From the NCBI GenBank assembly GCA_016801845.1, contig CM028918.1, positions 20,572,001-20,636,000 on the forward strand: a DNA stretch of 64,000 bases. The letters are read 5' to 3'. The position numbers and the translations under genes were made by a program. How positions within the stretch are numbered: the stretch's first letter is position 1; each line of letters begins with the position of its first letter. Positions 12,911 to 22,569 of this stretch are shown in pieces. The notes under the pieces were generated by a model that was not told the origin of the DNA, ran no database searches, and saw only the letters and a program-made list of their open reading frames with translations. Origin of the DNA: Polydactylus sextarius. Taxonomy: Eukaryota; Chordata; Actinopteri; Polynemidae.

Positions 12911-13189
12911 GATCTGGACGCACTTCCTCCTTCTTCTTCTTCTCTCCTTGATTAGACTGGCGGTTGGAAACCAGCTTAAAGGAGCAGTACCGCCACCTAC
13001 TGGACTGGGGCGTGGACCAGTAGATAATTCTCTAACTCTATTAGCCCTGTTTCCTTAAAGGTGACAGAGAATGGTTGAAAGAGGGTTTGATCCTTGTCTC
13101 TCGGAAAGATATTTTAGGGTGGAGGATTTTAAACGTGGTTTTGCACCTATTTGGCATCTTTTCGGACTTAACTTGTAACGTGGATCCTT

Positions 13190-14620
13190 TCTTCTCTCTT
13201 TTTTGTCAATAGAAAGGTTGTGCATAGGAAGCCTCAATATAAACGGAGGTCGAGACAGGGAAAAGAGAGGGATGGTAGCTGAACTCAGCAGGACAAAAGC
13301 CACAGATGTGCTCTTTCTCCAGGAAACACACAGTACAACAGACAATGAGGTGGACTGGGGAAATGAGCTGCTCAGGGCTGCACTTCCTGAATCATGGCAC
13401 AAATTTCAGTGCAGGAGTGGCCATGCTCTTCTCCCAGCACCTTCATCCAACACACCACAACATTAAACATAGGGCAGAATCCAGATGGTCCAGGCAACAT
13501 TACACAACACCTTTCATCACCTTTTCATCAATATCTATGCACACACACTTTCGGCTCTGATCGACTGGTTCTGTTTCAGAAACTCAGCACCAAACTCATG
13601 ATCTGATCAGAACTCAGGGGAACCACATCCACCATCAGCCTCACTTCTGTCCAGCATAATCGCAGAAAATGAACTCACAGACGTCTGGAGAAAGCACGTT
13701 ACAGTATCTACAGTGGACAGTGGACAGTATCTACATTAACCACACACGCACAACAAAATACTCAGGTCAGCCATAACACTGGTTGGCTTCTCAGACCTCC
13801 ACCTCATAACTGTAAACATATCCATATAGGTGCCACCTCAGCGCAGCCCATGTTGGCATTTTAACATCAGGCTGCTCCAGGACACAGCTTTCTGTCAGAT
13901 CTTCTCTGACTTCTAGAGTTGGTGGAGGCTGAAGAAGGGTGAATTTGAAAACCTAGCCAGGTGGTGGGAAATAGGGAAAACACAAATAAAAATACTACAC
14001 CAACAGTATACAAAACATTCAGTCACACTGGAGAAAGAACACCTCGAAGGGATAGCAAAAGAAGTAAAAATCTTGGAGGACATCTGTGCAGGTAGTGAGA
14101 GCAGCAGGTAAGCTCTCAGCAGGTTCTTGAATGAGAAGGCAAAGGGTGCACTAGTCAAGTCCAGATTTACCACCATCAAGAACATAGATGCCCCAACCTC
14201 CTTCTTTAAACTGGAGAGGAAGGTCAGAGCAAACAACATCATGTTGCATTTCAAGTTCCCAGATGGAAAGATAACAACCAGGAATCGACTGAGGAGACAT
14301 TGCAGGGGCTGTCTCAGCTGGACCAGGCACAGGTGTCGTCAGTGGAGTCTCCCATCTCTCTGGAGATGTCAGAGGCAGTTCAACAGCTCAGCTGTGGAAA
14401 AGTCTCTGGGATTGATGGGCTCCCTGCAGAATTTTATAAAACTTTCTGTACCCTGTTGGGAAAAAACCTCCATCATGTTCTTTTAAACTGTCTTGACACT
14501 GGGACTTTGCCATTAAGCTGCACACAAACAGTTCTCACACTGCTTCTTTATGCACAGACTACAAAATATTTGCAAAATGTGGTTATTATAAGATGGTCTC
14601 CAACCTAGAGGCCTGTGTGG
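13190..14620 (+). mobile_element. Decayed L1/Tx1-type LINE ORF2 relic
   Basis: The apurinic endonuclease N-terminus is readable from about 13,206 as IERLCIGSLNINGG, followed by DVLFLQETHS and a Trp-containing helix. This is typical of the first 70 residues of L1-clade ORF2. Further on (about 14,300-14,560) the reverse transcriptase entry region reads GKVSGIDGLPAEFYKTF, then HHVLLNCLDTGTLP and a VLTLL strand. Frames change several times, and the RT catalytic core and the rest of ORF2 are missing, so this is a dead, internally deleted copy. It begins about 430 bp upstream of the e2f6 start, in divergent orientation. Confidence 0.85.
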
Positions 14621-14867
14621 GTGTATGGGAATATTTTATGTAGTGTTTTAAATCAGTCCCTCACCATCAACCTCTAAGGTAGTGTAACAACCACTGTAGA
14701 TGTTTTTATTTGTGTGTGTGTGTGTGTTCTATGTGGGGAAAAAAAAAAGTTTGTGTTAAATTAATAAAAACTAGTGTAACTGATTATATTTTTGGCCATT
14801 AAAGGACAAGTTAAAGGTCAAAAGGTCTCTCTCTTTCTCTGAGTGTGTTCATTGGTGCTGAACTGCA

Positions 14868-15125
14868 TTTCAGTTTTATTTATATAGCGCCAGATCATAA
14901 AAACATTTATCTCAAGGCACTTTACATAGAGAAACCCAACATTTCCACAATGAGTGAGCGCTTGATGACAATGGAGGAAAAACTCCCTTTTAACAGGAAG
15001 AAACCTCCAGCAGAACCAGACTCAGAGCGGACGGTCATCTGCCTCGACTGGTTGGAGTGAAATGAAATCAGAGAAAACAGAAATACAGAGAGACAGGGGA
15101 AAGGGAGGGGAGGAGGACGGGGGAG
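14868..15125 (+). repeat. Dispersed repeat, copy 1 (tatatagcgcc family)
   Basis: This copy starts at 'tttatatagcgccagatcat' and includes 'ctcaaggcactttacatag' and 'aacaggaagaaacctccagc'. It is nearly identical to the block at 47.7 kb and to an inverted partial copy at 42.9 kb. Such blocks are common interspersed repeats in teleosts. The short open frame across it is repeat-derived and not a gene. Confidence 0.85.
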
Positions 15126-15349
15126 AAATACAAGAGAGACAGTAGAGACTACATGTTTACAAGTAGTTGTTAAAGCAAAAGTACCATTGCAAAAATAATA
15201 ATAATAATAATGATGTCGTCGTCATCCGTAGCGAAGAATCTGGATTCAACCACTTTAGGGTGAAAGCTACCTGAAAAAAAAAAAAGGGGTTAGGGGGACA
15301 GAAGAGAGAGCAGATGAGTGTTAATAATATAAAAGTGAAAAGTGAAAGT

Positions 15350-15577
15350 GATACTACAGTGATCATTGAGCATACAGCACAGCACACCATGCACACAACG
15401 AAATTACCCTCTGCATTTAACCCATCACCTAAGTGAGCAGGGGGCAGCCTGGACGGCGCCTGGGGACAGTACCTTGCTCAACGGTACCTCAGTAGGACCC
15501 GGTAGCTGGTGGATTTGAACCAGAGACCTTCCGGACCCAAGTCCACTTCCTTAGCCACCAGGTCACCACTACCCTGC
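15350..15577 (-). mobile_element. tRNA-derived SINE (minus orientation)
   Basis: Read on the minus strand, the element opens with a Pol III box A-like 'tggtggctaaggaagtgga' and a box B-like 'ggttcaaatcc'. A conserved 'cacctaagtgatgggttaaa'-type body follows. A second copy lies at 18.2 kb on the plus strand. Flanking duplications are not clear. Confidence 0.75.
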
Positions 15578-15589
15578 TTTATATGCGGA

Positions 15590-16560
15590 CATATAAAAAC
15601 ATGAAGTGTGAGGGAGAGAAGGGAAGAATGAGGGACAGAGAGAAGGGGAACAGTGTATTGTAGTTCCCCAGCAGTCTATGGATACCCATCTCTTTAAGGA
15701 CCGGATCCGCATCCGTGATGGTTGTGAAAGTCTTAACACCAGATTCTAGATGAATTCTCAATTGAGCCGGGAACGGTGACTGGGCTTTCACTTTTCTCTC
15801 TTTGTTGTTGTTATTTTATGACTTCCCGTACCTGTCTGCGTTTCTTTTGGACATCTGAGGTATAGTCCTGGTCAAAACTTCCAGGCTTGTTGGAGTACCT
15901 TGTCCTCAACTCTGTAATCGTTGAATCGGACAATGATGGATCTCGGTGATGCACAGTCAGCACGTTTCATCGTCAGCGAGCGGTGTGCTCTTTCTATACA
16001 CAAGTCCGTATCATCTGGTAGACCAAGCAGGCCGCTCATCAAGCGGGATATGTAGTCAATCACATCATCCTTTTCTTCCCCTTCTTTAATCCCACATATG
16101 CGCAAATTATACCTTTTCGCTCTGGATTCTAAATCCTCGCACCTGCAGATAACTTGGCTTGTCCTGATGTTTTATCCTCCTGTCGCTCACTCTTTGTTCG
16201 ACCTCTGCTAGTTGTACGTTCCAGAACATCCTTCAGGTGGATTCTACTCTGGATAAGGTAGTTTTTGTATCTTGAGAAATCTAAGCATGCTCTTCCCGTA
16301 ATTTTTTTTTTACGCTCTATGAGCACCGCTGTCAGGTTGTTCTCGCTCTGTGTGTCGGCAATGTTGATTAACGGCTTCTCGTTTGGTCATTTTACTGTTT
16401 TTATCCGTATCTTTTCTCAGCGCGGACATTGCGGTCCCTACTTTCACCGGCTTGCAATAACTGAAGGGAGATTAAGCGACGTTTTGGTTGGTTTATGAGG
16501 GTTTTTTTTTTTCCAGCAGCAGGTGAATCAAGCTGTTTCCTCTGTCATGGCGCCACCGGA
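15590..16560 (-). mobile_element. LINE ORF1 relic (L1/Tx1-type), minus strand
   Basis: The minus strand carries NLRICGIKEGEEKDDVIDYI (about 16,111-16,055) followed by CIERAHRSL and RSIIVRFNDYRVEDKVL (to about 15,880). This is the RRM-like central region of L1-clade ORF1 proteins. A charged, probably coiled-coil segment with several stops precedes it (about 16,130-16,330). It points the opposite way to the ORF2 relic at 13.2-14.6 kb, so the two are either separate insertions or parts of a rearranged one. It is not functional. Confidence 0.75.
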
Positions 16561-16574
16561 AGTCTCAACTGAAG

Positions 16575-16735
16575 GTTTTTTATGGAGTTACTGGAACACC
16601 CTGATAGTAAAGAGTTACAGCAGCCCAGTCTAGTAGGAATGAATGGATGAATTAACTTTTCAACGTCCTTTTCAGACAGGATGTTTCTGATTTTTAAAAT
16701 ATTATGTAGGTGGAAAAAAGCCTTGTCCTAAGGGG
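16575..16735 (-). repeat. Dispersed repeat fragment
   Basis: The words 'gttacagcagcccagtctag' and 'gacaggatgtttctgatttt' match the style of a widespread teleost interspersed repeat. The family is uncertain. The fragment abuts the promoter of the zinc-finger gene. Confidence 0.45.
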
Positions 16736-16760
16736 TGGGGAGCAGTTCGCTGAAAATAAT

Positions 16761-16770
16761 CCCGGAAGTG
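16761..16770 (+). promoter_or_regulatory. ETS motif upstream of the two-finger gene
   Basis: CCCGGAAGTG, a textbook ETS site, lies about 80 bp upstream of the predicted start codon at 16,851. No TATA box is seen. The distance and motif suit a housekeeping-type core promoter. Confidence 0.45.
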
Positions 16771-16850
16771 AGATTTTCAAATGCAGTGGGAGGTCCAAGG
16801 TTATATTAACGCCAGAGCCCGCCTCCTCATTCACCGCCAAGACTGCCAGG

Positions 16851-17824
16851 ATGAAGGTGAGCTAGGCCACTGGGGCGTTTTACTTGTTTACTTGTGTGTT
16901 AGCTTTCGTGGAATTCAGGGTAGTTTTTGCTACCTGAGGATGGCAGAGGAAGTTTTTTTGTTTGTTTCCTTCTTTATTTTTTTTTTTGTTTTTCTGTTTG
17001 TTTGCAATTCGAACTAGTGTGAAGTCGTTTTCGCAGAACTCAAAATAGTTTTCACAGAACTCCTATTATTTTGTGTAGATTTCATGGAACGAATGTACTG
17101 ATTCCGGGAACTGACTCACTGACTAACTCAGTGTTTTTCAATCCCCCAGGAACAAAAGGAGTGCCCAATGTGCCTGGATTCTTTCAGCGATGTTTGTCAC
17201 CACCTGAAAGTCGTTCACAACATCCAGGACAAGAGGGAGAGGAGAATCATGTTGGGCATCTGCTCAAAGCACTGCAGCAAGCTGCGCTGCCCTGTGCCGA
17301 ACTGCTCAGACCAGCAGTACACCCACCTGGACGAGCATCTACAAAACATACACAAGCAGGAGGTAGCTATGTGCTTGAAAATGGGTAAATGCGGAAGTAT
17401 CAATTCTGGAAATAAGACTTTGTATTCCAAATTAACTACTTTTATTTTAAACTTTCAGGGCAAGGTGCTGCATCGGACCATGAAGAAGGCAAAGCGACTG
17501 GCCATTAAGGAGAAGCACAGGGCTCTGATGCTCCCTCTTCCCAGTGCTGCTGCTGAGCCTGACCCTGCTGCTGCTGCTCCTTCACCCAGCCCGGCAGCGG
17601 CTGCTGCTGCTGCTCCTTCACCCGCCATCGGCCTCCTTCATCCGTCATCGACCTCCGCTGTCCCTGCGGTGAGGCAGCTGGCTACGGAGCTGGCTGCAGT
17701 GAGGGAGGACGTGGCCAGACTCTGGGTGGAGGTGAACGCCCTGAAGACCCTTCACTCCTTCGCCATGGCCCCCCTTTCACCTCCGCCCAACTTCGAGGGG
17801 AGCAGCAGCAGGAGAGGTCTCTGA
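16851..17824 (+). CDS. Small protein with two zinc-finger-like motifs (3 exons, 194 aa)
   Basis: Exons 16851-16856 (ATGAAG), 17150-17362 and 17459-17824 join in phase 0 with clean sites (AAG|GTGAGC, CCCCCAG|GA, GAG|GTAGCT, TTTCAG|GG). Two AATAAA signals lie 130-150 bp past the stop. Residues 7-24 hold a first finger-like motif (CPMC ... HHLKVVH). Residues 47-68 hold a second (CPVPNC ... HLDEHLQNIH). A basic helix (KKAKRLAIKEKHRALM) follows, then an Ala/Pro/Ser-rich linker (about 110-150), then a predicted amphipathic helix near 156-182 (RQLATELAAVREDVARLW). I do not recognise the protein. Paired fingers of this spacing occur in teleost multicopy genes, some linked to mobile tyrosine recombinases; any such link here is inference. 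Introns argue against a retrocopy. The gene sits among LINE and SINE debris. DNA or RNA binding is plausible. The splice at 17363 could be skipped, since the frame stays open through the intron. Confidence 0.7.
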
Positions 17825-17956
17825 CTCCTCTGTCTGTCTACCAGCACCTCTTCATCATCAGTGTCATGACCCTGCACCTTTTATTTTTCTCATTTTTCTT
17901 ATTTTTTGGTTGCACGTTTTTTGCACATTGTTTTTCTATTTTTTTGTTTCTCATCC

Positions 17957-17976
17957 AATAAAGTTGTTCCAATAAA
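17957..17976 (+). terminator. Poly(A) signals of the two-finger gene
   Basis: Two AATAAA hexamers at 17,957 and 17,971, at a normal distance after the stop codon at 17,824. Confidence 0.7.
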
Positions 17977-18192
17977 GTGTGTTCAGTTAAAAGTTTAAAT
18001 GTTTGTTGTGATGATTTAAGCGATACCGGAAACATGAACCCACGTTCAAAATTCAGAGAAATTGCTGATAAAAGAGCTGTAGACCTTTACCAAAAGAATA
18101 GGAGGGCTGCTAAAAACAAAGGCATGATGCTCGAAGGATGTGTAGCTGTTAAAAGGAACTGCATTTGAGGACATTGTGTTATAGATGCATTT

Positions 18193-18362
18193 GGGGCAGT
18201 GGTGGCCTGGTGGCTAAGGGAGCGGCCTTGGGTCCAAAAGGTCCCAGATTCGAATCTACCAGCTAGGTATCTACCAGCAAGGTACCATCCCTACACACGC
18301 TCCCCGGGCGCTGTCCAGGCTGCCCCCTGCTCACTTAGGTGATGGGTTAAATGCCGAGGTTA
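18193..18362 (+). mobile_element. tRNA-derived SINE (plus orientation)
   Basis: Box A-like 'tggcctggtggctaaggga' and box B-like 'gattcgaatct' are spaced as in Pol III promoters. The body ends in 'cacttaggtgatgggttaaa', matching the inverted copy at 15.4 kb. Confidence 0.8.
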
Positions 18363-18369
18363 AGAGAAT

Positions 18370-20590
18370 AAGAAGTTAAAATCTAGTGGGGAAGAGTGAG
18401 AACAACAGGTACATCAATGCCAAGTCATGTCTTCGTAAGAAGAATACAATACAGATTATTATCTAAAATTACATCATTAATGATAAAAGATTTGTTTAGA
18501 AGAGCTAAAGGTGTGCTTATCAAGGCATTTTAAAGGACTGTTAAATACACAGCTGGGTCTAAAAACATTCCTGGGTTTCAGCTGTCTGCGTGAGAAGATG
18601 GTTTTGATGGTGTAAATAGGCCTAGCTCCTGCCCGCAGCCAGCGGGGGGCCTGGCGCTTTCCAAGTGGAAGATCAGGCCGTGGACTGGAGCCTGGTTTCT
18701 ACCAGGATGGACGGAGCTGCAATGGGGATGGAAGAAGCTGCAGGTGGGGTGAGAGCTTCCAAGCAAGCAGGGAAAGCTCGGGAGGAGCAAACGGGACGGT
18801 GGCATCCAGCTCAGCTTCAGCAGAGTCTGCTGCGGCAGCACCCTCCTTGACATAGGAGTTGATGAAGTCTTCATCATCGCGTAGCTGGTGAAGAGTGGAT
18901 AAGCGTCCTTCCAAGTCAGACAGTGATGACATTCAGGTGGAGAGGTGAGTGGTGGCATGGTGGACATTTATAAATAAATTCCCTCCACTTTTTTTTGCAT
19001 AGATGTGGGCCCACTGACATTAAGAGTGCACAGGACCCAGAATTTGGTGCTACGCCCCTGTCCACCATTAAACATAAAGCAGAGGTCCTCAGTCAGAGAC
19101 AGAAAAAATAATGTGATAACTGAGGCTGTCTTGCCATATGAGCATACCTGAGAGTGTCCATTCTCCAGTGCGGACCCTTAAGTCCACCAGATGGAAACTT
19201 TCAGCTCTGGTCCAGCTCTCTCAGAAAAATCCCTTTTTTTGGCCTTTCTTTCGGCCTGCACCATGCTTGCTTTGTGGGCACTTCACTCCATTTTTAGGTG
19301 ATTGTGGGTGTGGTCTGATCTACGCACAGGTGTCACCATATTCAGAGCAAATTGTGATATTGTGATTTATAAAGGGAAATTGCCCTAAGACAAGCGAACT
19401 GCATTATAAACCTGAAAGGTTTTATAAATGAGGTCAAAGGTCTTCCATGATTTCACTGCCATGTTTCCACAGTAGCTAATAATGAACAAACCAAACACTG
19501 AGAGGGTCTTTCACATTCATCTGAAGAGGCAGCCATCGAAGGTTTTCCTAGAAGCTTGGAAAGGGAGAGGGAGTATTCAGTTTGTTGCAGGACCAGTTTG
19601 CAGACACAGACCTTGCATGCCCCTTTTGCTGAGCAGCAATGCAGGTGTTTTTGATTAGGGTCAGTTTGTGTGTTTACCAGGTGGTGCATTAAATCAGTGA
19701 TTAAATATAACCAATTGAACCGCAGACTCAGACCACATTCAGACATTGCTGGGTATTTACAGAAATGGATATTTTCCCTCTCCATTGTCAAGAATATCAA
19801 GAATATCGCTCACACCAGATCATTTCCCAAAAAGTATTAATTTACATGAATCTGTATAAATACGCTGCAAAGAGCTATTATCAACCAAACTTATAGGCAG
19901 CAGTGTAACAAGAAACATAAAGCCATATTAGCCCATCGGAATCCTGAAAAAAATTACAAATGAATGTTTTACTTGCAAATGCAAACAGACCAAAAACATT
20001 TGCAGAAATGTAAAATTTGGGCAAGAGTTTTACCGCATCCATAATAAACCAACCAAACTAACTGTATACAAATGTTATGCACCTGACACTGATGCATTTT
20101 GTGTTGCTCTTTGAAAACTTAAAATTCTGTTTGCCTCCGTGTACATGCAGATGTGAAAACAAAGTTTTCCTAGATCACTTTGGCCACTTTGGCCGGAGGT
20201 TTCAGAAATAATGTTCAGTGATTTAAACCTCTGTTTTCATGTAAATGAAAACCAAAAACACATTAATATGTCATTGTTTTTCAAAATATGTGTAAACAGG
20301 ATCTCACTAGCAGCTTCTTCTTTGCTGCAGCTGCTGATATATCACTTTTATTTTGTTCAATTCTTATATAGTTTCTGGACTTTTTTCATCTGACTTTATT
20401 TTTAGCTTGTGGTGGATCTGACCTGACAGGCATATATAAGCACAATAGTTAAGATTGAAAAATACTTTGTAGATGTAATGAATTTTCCAAAAAAGCATTA
20501 GAATATGTGGTGAGTCTGTGAGGATGTATAGAGTTTTGTTGGAAGCTTTGACCACTGGCAGCAGCCTCATAGGAGCATTAGCTCTCTGCT
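18370..20590. other. Non-coding stretch, one weak open frame
   Basis: Nothing definite is recognised. On the minus strand, 18,932-18,699 reads as a 77-residue open frame beginning MSSLSDLEGRLSTLHQL with an acidic N-terminus. It has no visible splice context or family match, so I do not call it a gene. Sequence near 20.1-20.38 kb resembles a fragment of a dispersed non-autonomous DNA element. Confidence 0.35.
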
Positions 20591-20957
20591 CTTTAAAGAT
20601 CTGTGTGAACACACTGCCTGAACAACCACTGAGTACACTGCTGCTCTGATATCGATGGCACACTATTAGGTTTCCGTTCTGCAACTGCTCAAGAGACAAT
20701 CATCTTCCTGCTCTCTGGACCCCCTGTGGATCCGTCTCAGCTCCTCCATCGTAATTGACATTCTTCAGTTTTAGCTGAACCACCAGGAAGTGGATGTAGA
20801 TTTCAGTCAGGGTCTGGGGTAGCTCTCCTCCCTCTCTAGTCTTCAACACATCCTCTAGAACTGGGACTGGGATGTGGCAAATGATGTGGAGGCTTTGTGG
20901 TGTCTTGATGTGGGAGATGATCCTGTTTATGTGCGCATGTCTTAGTAAAATGTGCAC
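20590..20957 (-). pseudogene. NLR (FISNA-NACHT) gene relic
   Basis: The minus strand reads RIISHIKTPQSLHIICHIPV, then VLEDVLKTREGGELPQTLTEIYIHFLVVQ and KNVNYDGGAETDPQ. After a frame change or stop it continues LEQLQNGNLIVC and SGSVFTQIFKEQR. These are successive parts of the NACHT-associated winged-helix region of the large fish-specific NLR (NLRC-like) family. A block that normally follows HIPV is missing. There is a stop between the two halves. No N-terminal NACHT walker motifs, SPRY or LRR exons are seen nearby. It is a dead fragment of a family that is usually present in tens to hundreds of copies in teleosts. Confidence 0.85.
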
Positions 20958-21240
20958 ATTTTACTAAATTGTTCCTATTCTTTTAAATTGTGAGAATACA
21001 AACTAATACAAATGGTCCTGAACAAGCTGAACATGGTTAATAATATCTTTTTTTAACATAATAAAGCGCAAACACTAACTATGTGCAACGTAATATAAGC
21101 GATGATTATGAAACCATTAATCTTATCTCCCAGTATTACTTTGTAAATATTCATTTATTAGCGATTAATTTGCATTACATTTCTCACAGTTAAAATGTGG
21201 GGACAATTTTTAGTAAAACATGCACGTTTTACTAAAACGT
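20942..21240. repeat. Palindrome-bearing repeat next to the NLR break
   Basis: A perfect 26-bp palindrome (20,942-20,967) lies where NLR similarity stops. A related hairpin (arms 21,208-21,219 and 21,226-21,237, six-base loop) follows 250 bp on. Both share the core 'ttagtaaaa'. Further words such as 'aaaacgtgtgcatac' follow up to about 21.31 kb. This looks like a dispersed element that interrupted or truncated the NLR copy. Confidence 0.5.
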
Positions 21241-22309
21241 ACAAACAAATTACTTAACACGTGAATGATTTCATAAAACATGTGAATAAATTACAAAAAC
21301 GTGTGCATACTTTTCTCTTTCCACGGCCTCTCCCGAGCTCCTGCTTCAAACCAAACAAGTGAACTTTTTTCACCTCCTGTTTTTTTTCCAGTGTGCAGAA
21401 GGCTGAGCAATCACTCATTCTCACTGTTTGATTTATTGAAGTCTGATTTGCAGGATGGGTGTGAAGATGACTCTGTCTACACTGGAGCAGACCGCTCCAC
21501 TTGTAATTGTTTATGATGACTAGGAAGGTTTTTTGGTTTTGGAAGTTTTACGTGGGTGATGTTTCATATTTTTCAATAGACCCATCGCTGGGTGTAGATG
21601 TCTACTCACTGCAATGAAAAGCGAGTGTGGACCACCGTCTTTACAGCGATCCACATGATGTGAAGTCTGACATTCACAGCTTGTGGAGTGAAACCTTATT
21701 CACCACCATCAGGTGGCGGTGTTGGATAAGAAGTAGAAAAACATAAGCCAATCAAAACCACTGGCTGTTCATAAATACTTCTGCCATCTTTATACCTACT
21801 CTGCTTTAAACTTTATTTGGCTTAATTAAAATTAGTGATTAATTGAAAAATTGATTGTTTATCCATTAAATGTTCTCATCCCCAGAAATCCTTGCTCACA
21901 GGAATTAAAGTTTTTGTATAACATTTAGTGTGATTCAGAATCATTTGTCACTGATGATGATGATAATGACAAGGACACATTTCATGCTGAGCTGGTGACA
22001 GCAGATTCTGCTCTCTGCTGTTAATTCATGCTGCTTCTTTGTCACAAAAAACACAAACAAACAAAAAAACCAACCAACCAACCAAACAAAACAGATGGTT
22101 GTTGGTTCTTAACAGGACTGGAAGAAGCCCTGATGAGAAGTTCTGCATTGGCATTCAGTGCTGATCGAACCACCAACCTTTTTTTTTTTTTTTTTTTTAA
22201 ATAAAGAAAAACTAAAACCATCAGATGCTTCTATTCCTTTATTGGTATCCATTATCAATATTTTATCTTAAGTTTTAAGGGCAGAATAATCTATAAATCT
22301 GTGTCTCTA

Positions 22310-22560
22310 CACTGAGTCACAGATCACATCTAAACTGGTCACCTTCCAGGCCAACATATAGAGGCAAACATCCACTTTAGACTGAGTCGAATCTGCATGC
22401 CTTCGGGCCGTGGGAGGAAATTGTGAGAGGAGTGGCTGAAAATGCTCACAGAGAAGAACATCTAAATGCCACACAGACAGACCCCAGGCCAGGATCAAAT
22501 CCAGAGTCTTCTTGCTGTGAGGCAGTAGAGCTAACCAGTGCATCACTGTGCATCCCACAA
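22310..22560 (-). repeat. Dispersed fish repeat fragment
   Basis: The words 'gggaggaaattgtgagagga', 'aatgccacacagacagaccc' and 'cttcttgctgtgaggcagta' belong to a very common teleost interspersed repeat seen in both orientations genome-wide. It is diverged. The open frame across it is not a gene. Confidence 0.6.
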
Positions 22561-22569
22561 CACAACTCC

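Noticed and set aside
12867..13058. Plus-strand frame of 63 codons divergent from e2f6
   Set aside because: It overlaps the e2f6 5' region and repeat-like sequence, has no family resemblance, and its Leu run comes from a CTT/CTC repeat.
14845..15060. 71-codon frame (similar to one at 47,647-47,997)
   Set aside because: Both are translations of the same non-coding dispersed repeat.
18578..18967. Overlapping minus-strand frames of 129 and 77 codons
   Set aside because: No family match or exon borders. The region adjoins SINE and other repeats, so it is more likely repeat-derived.
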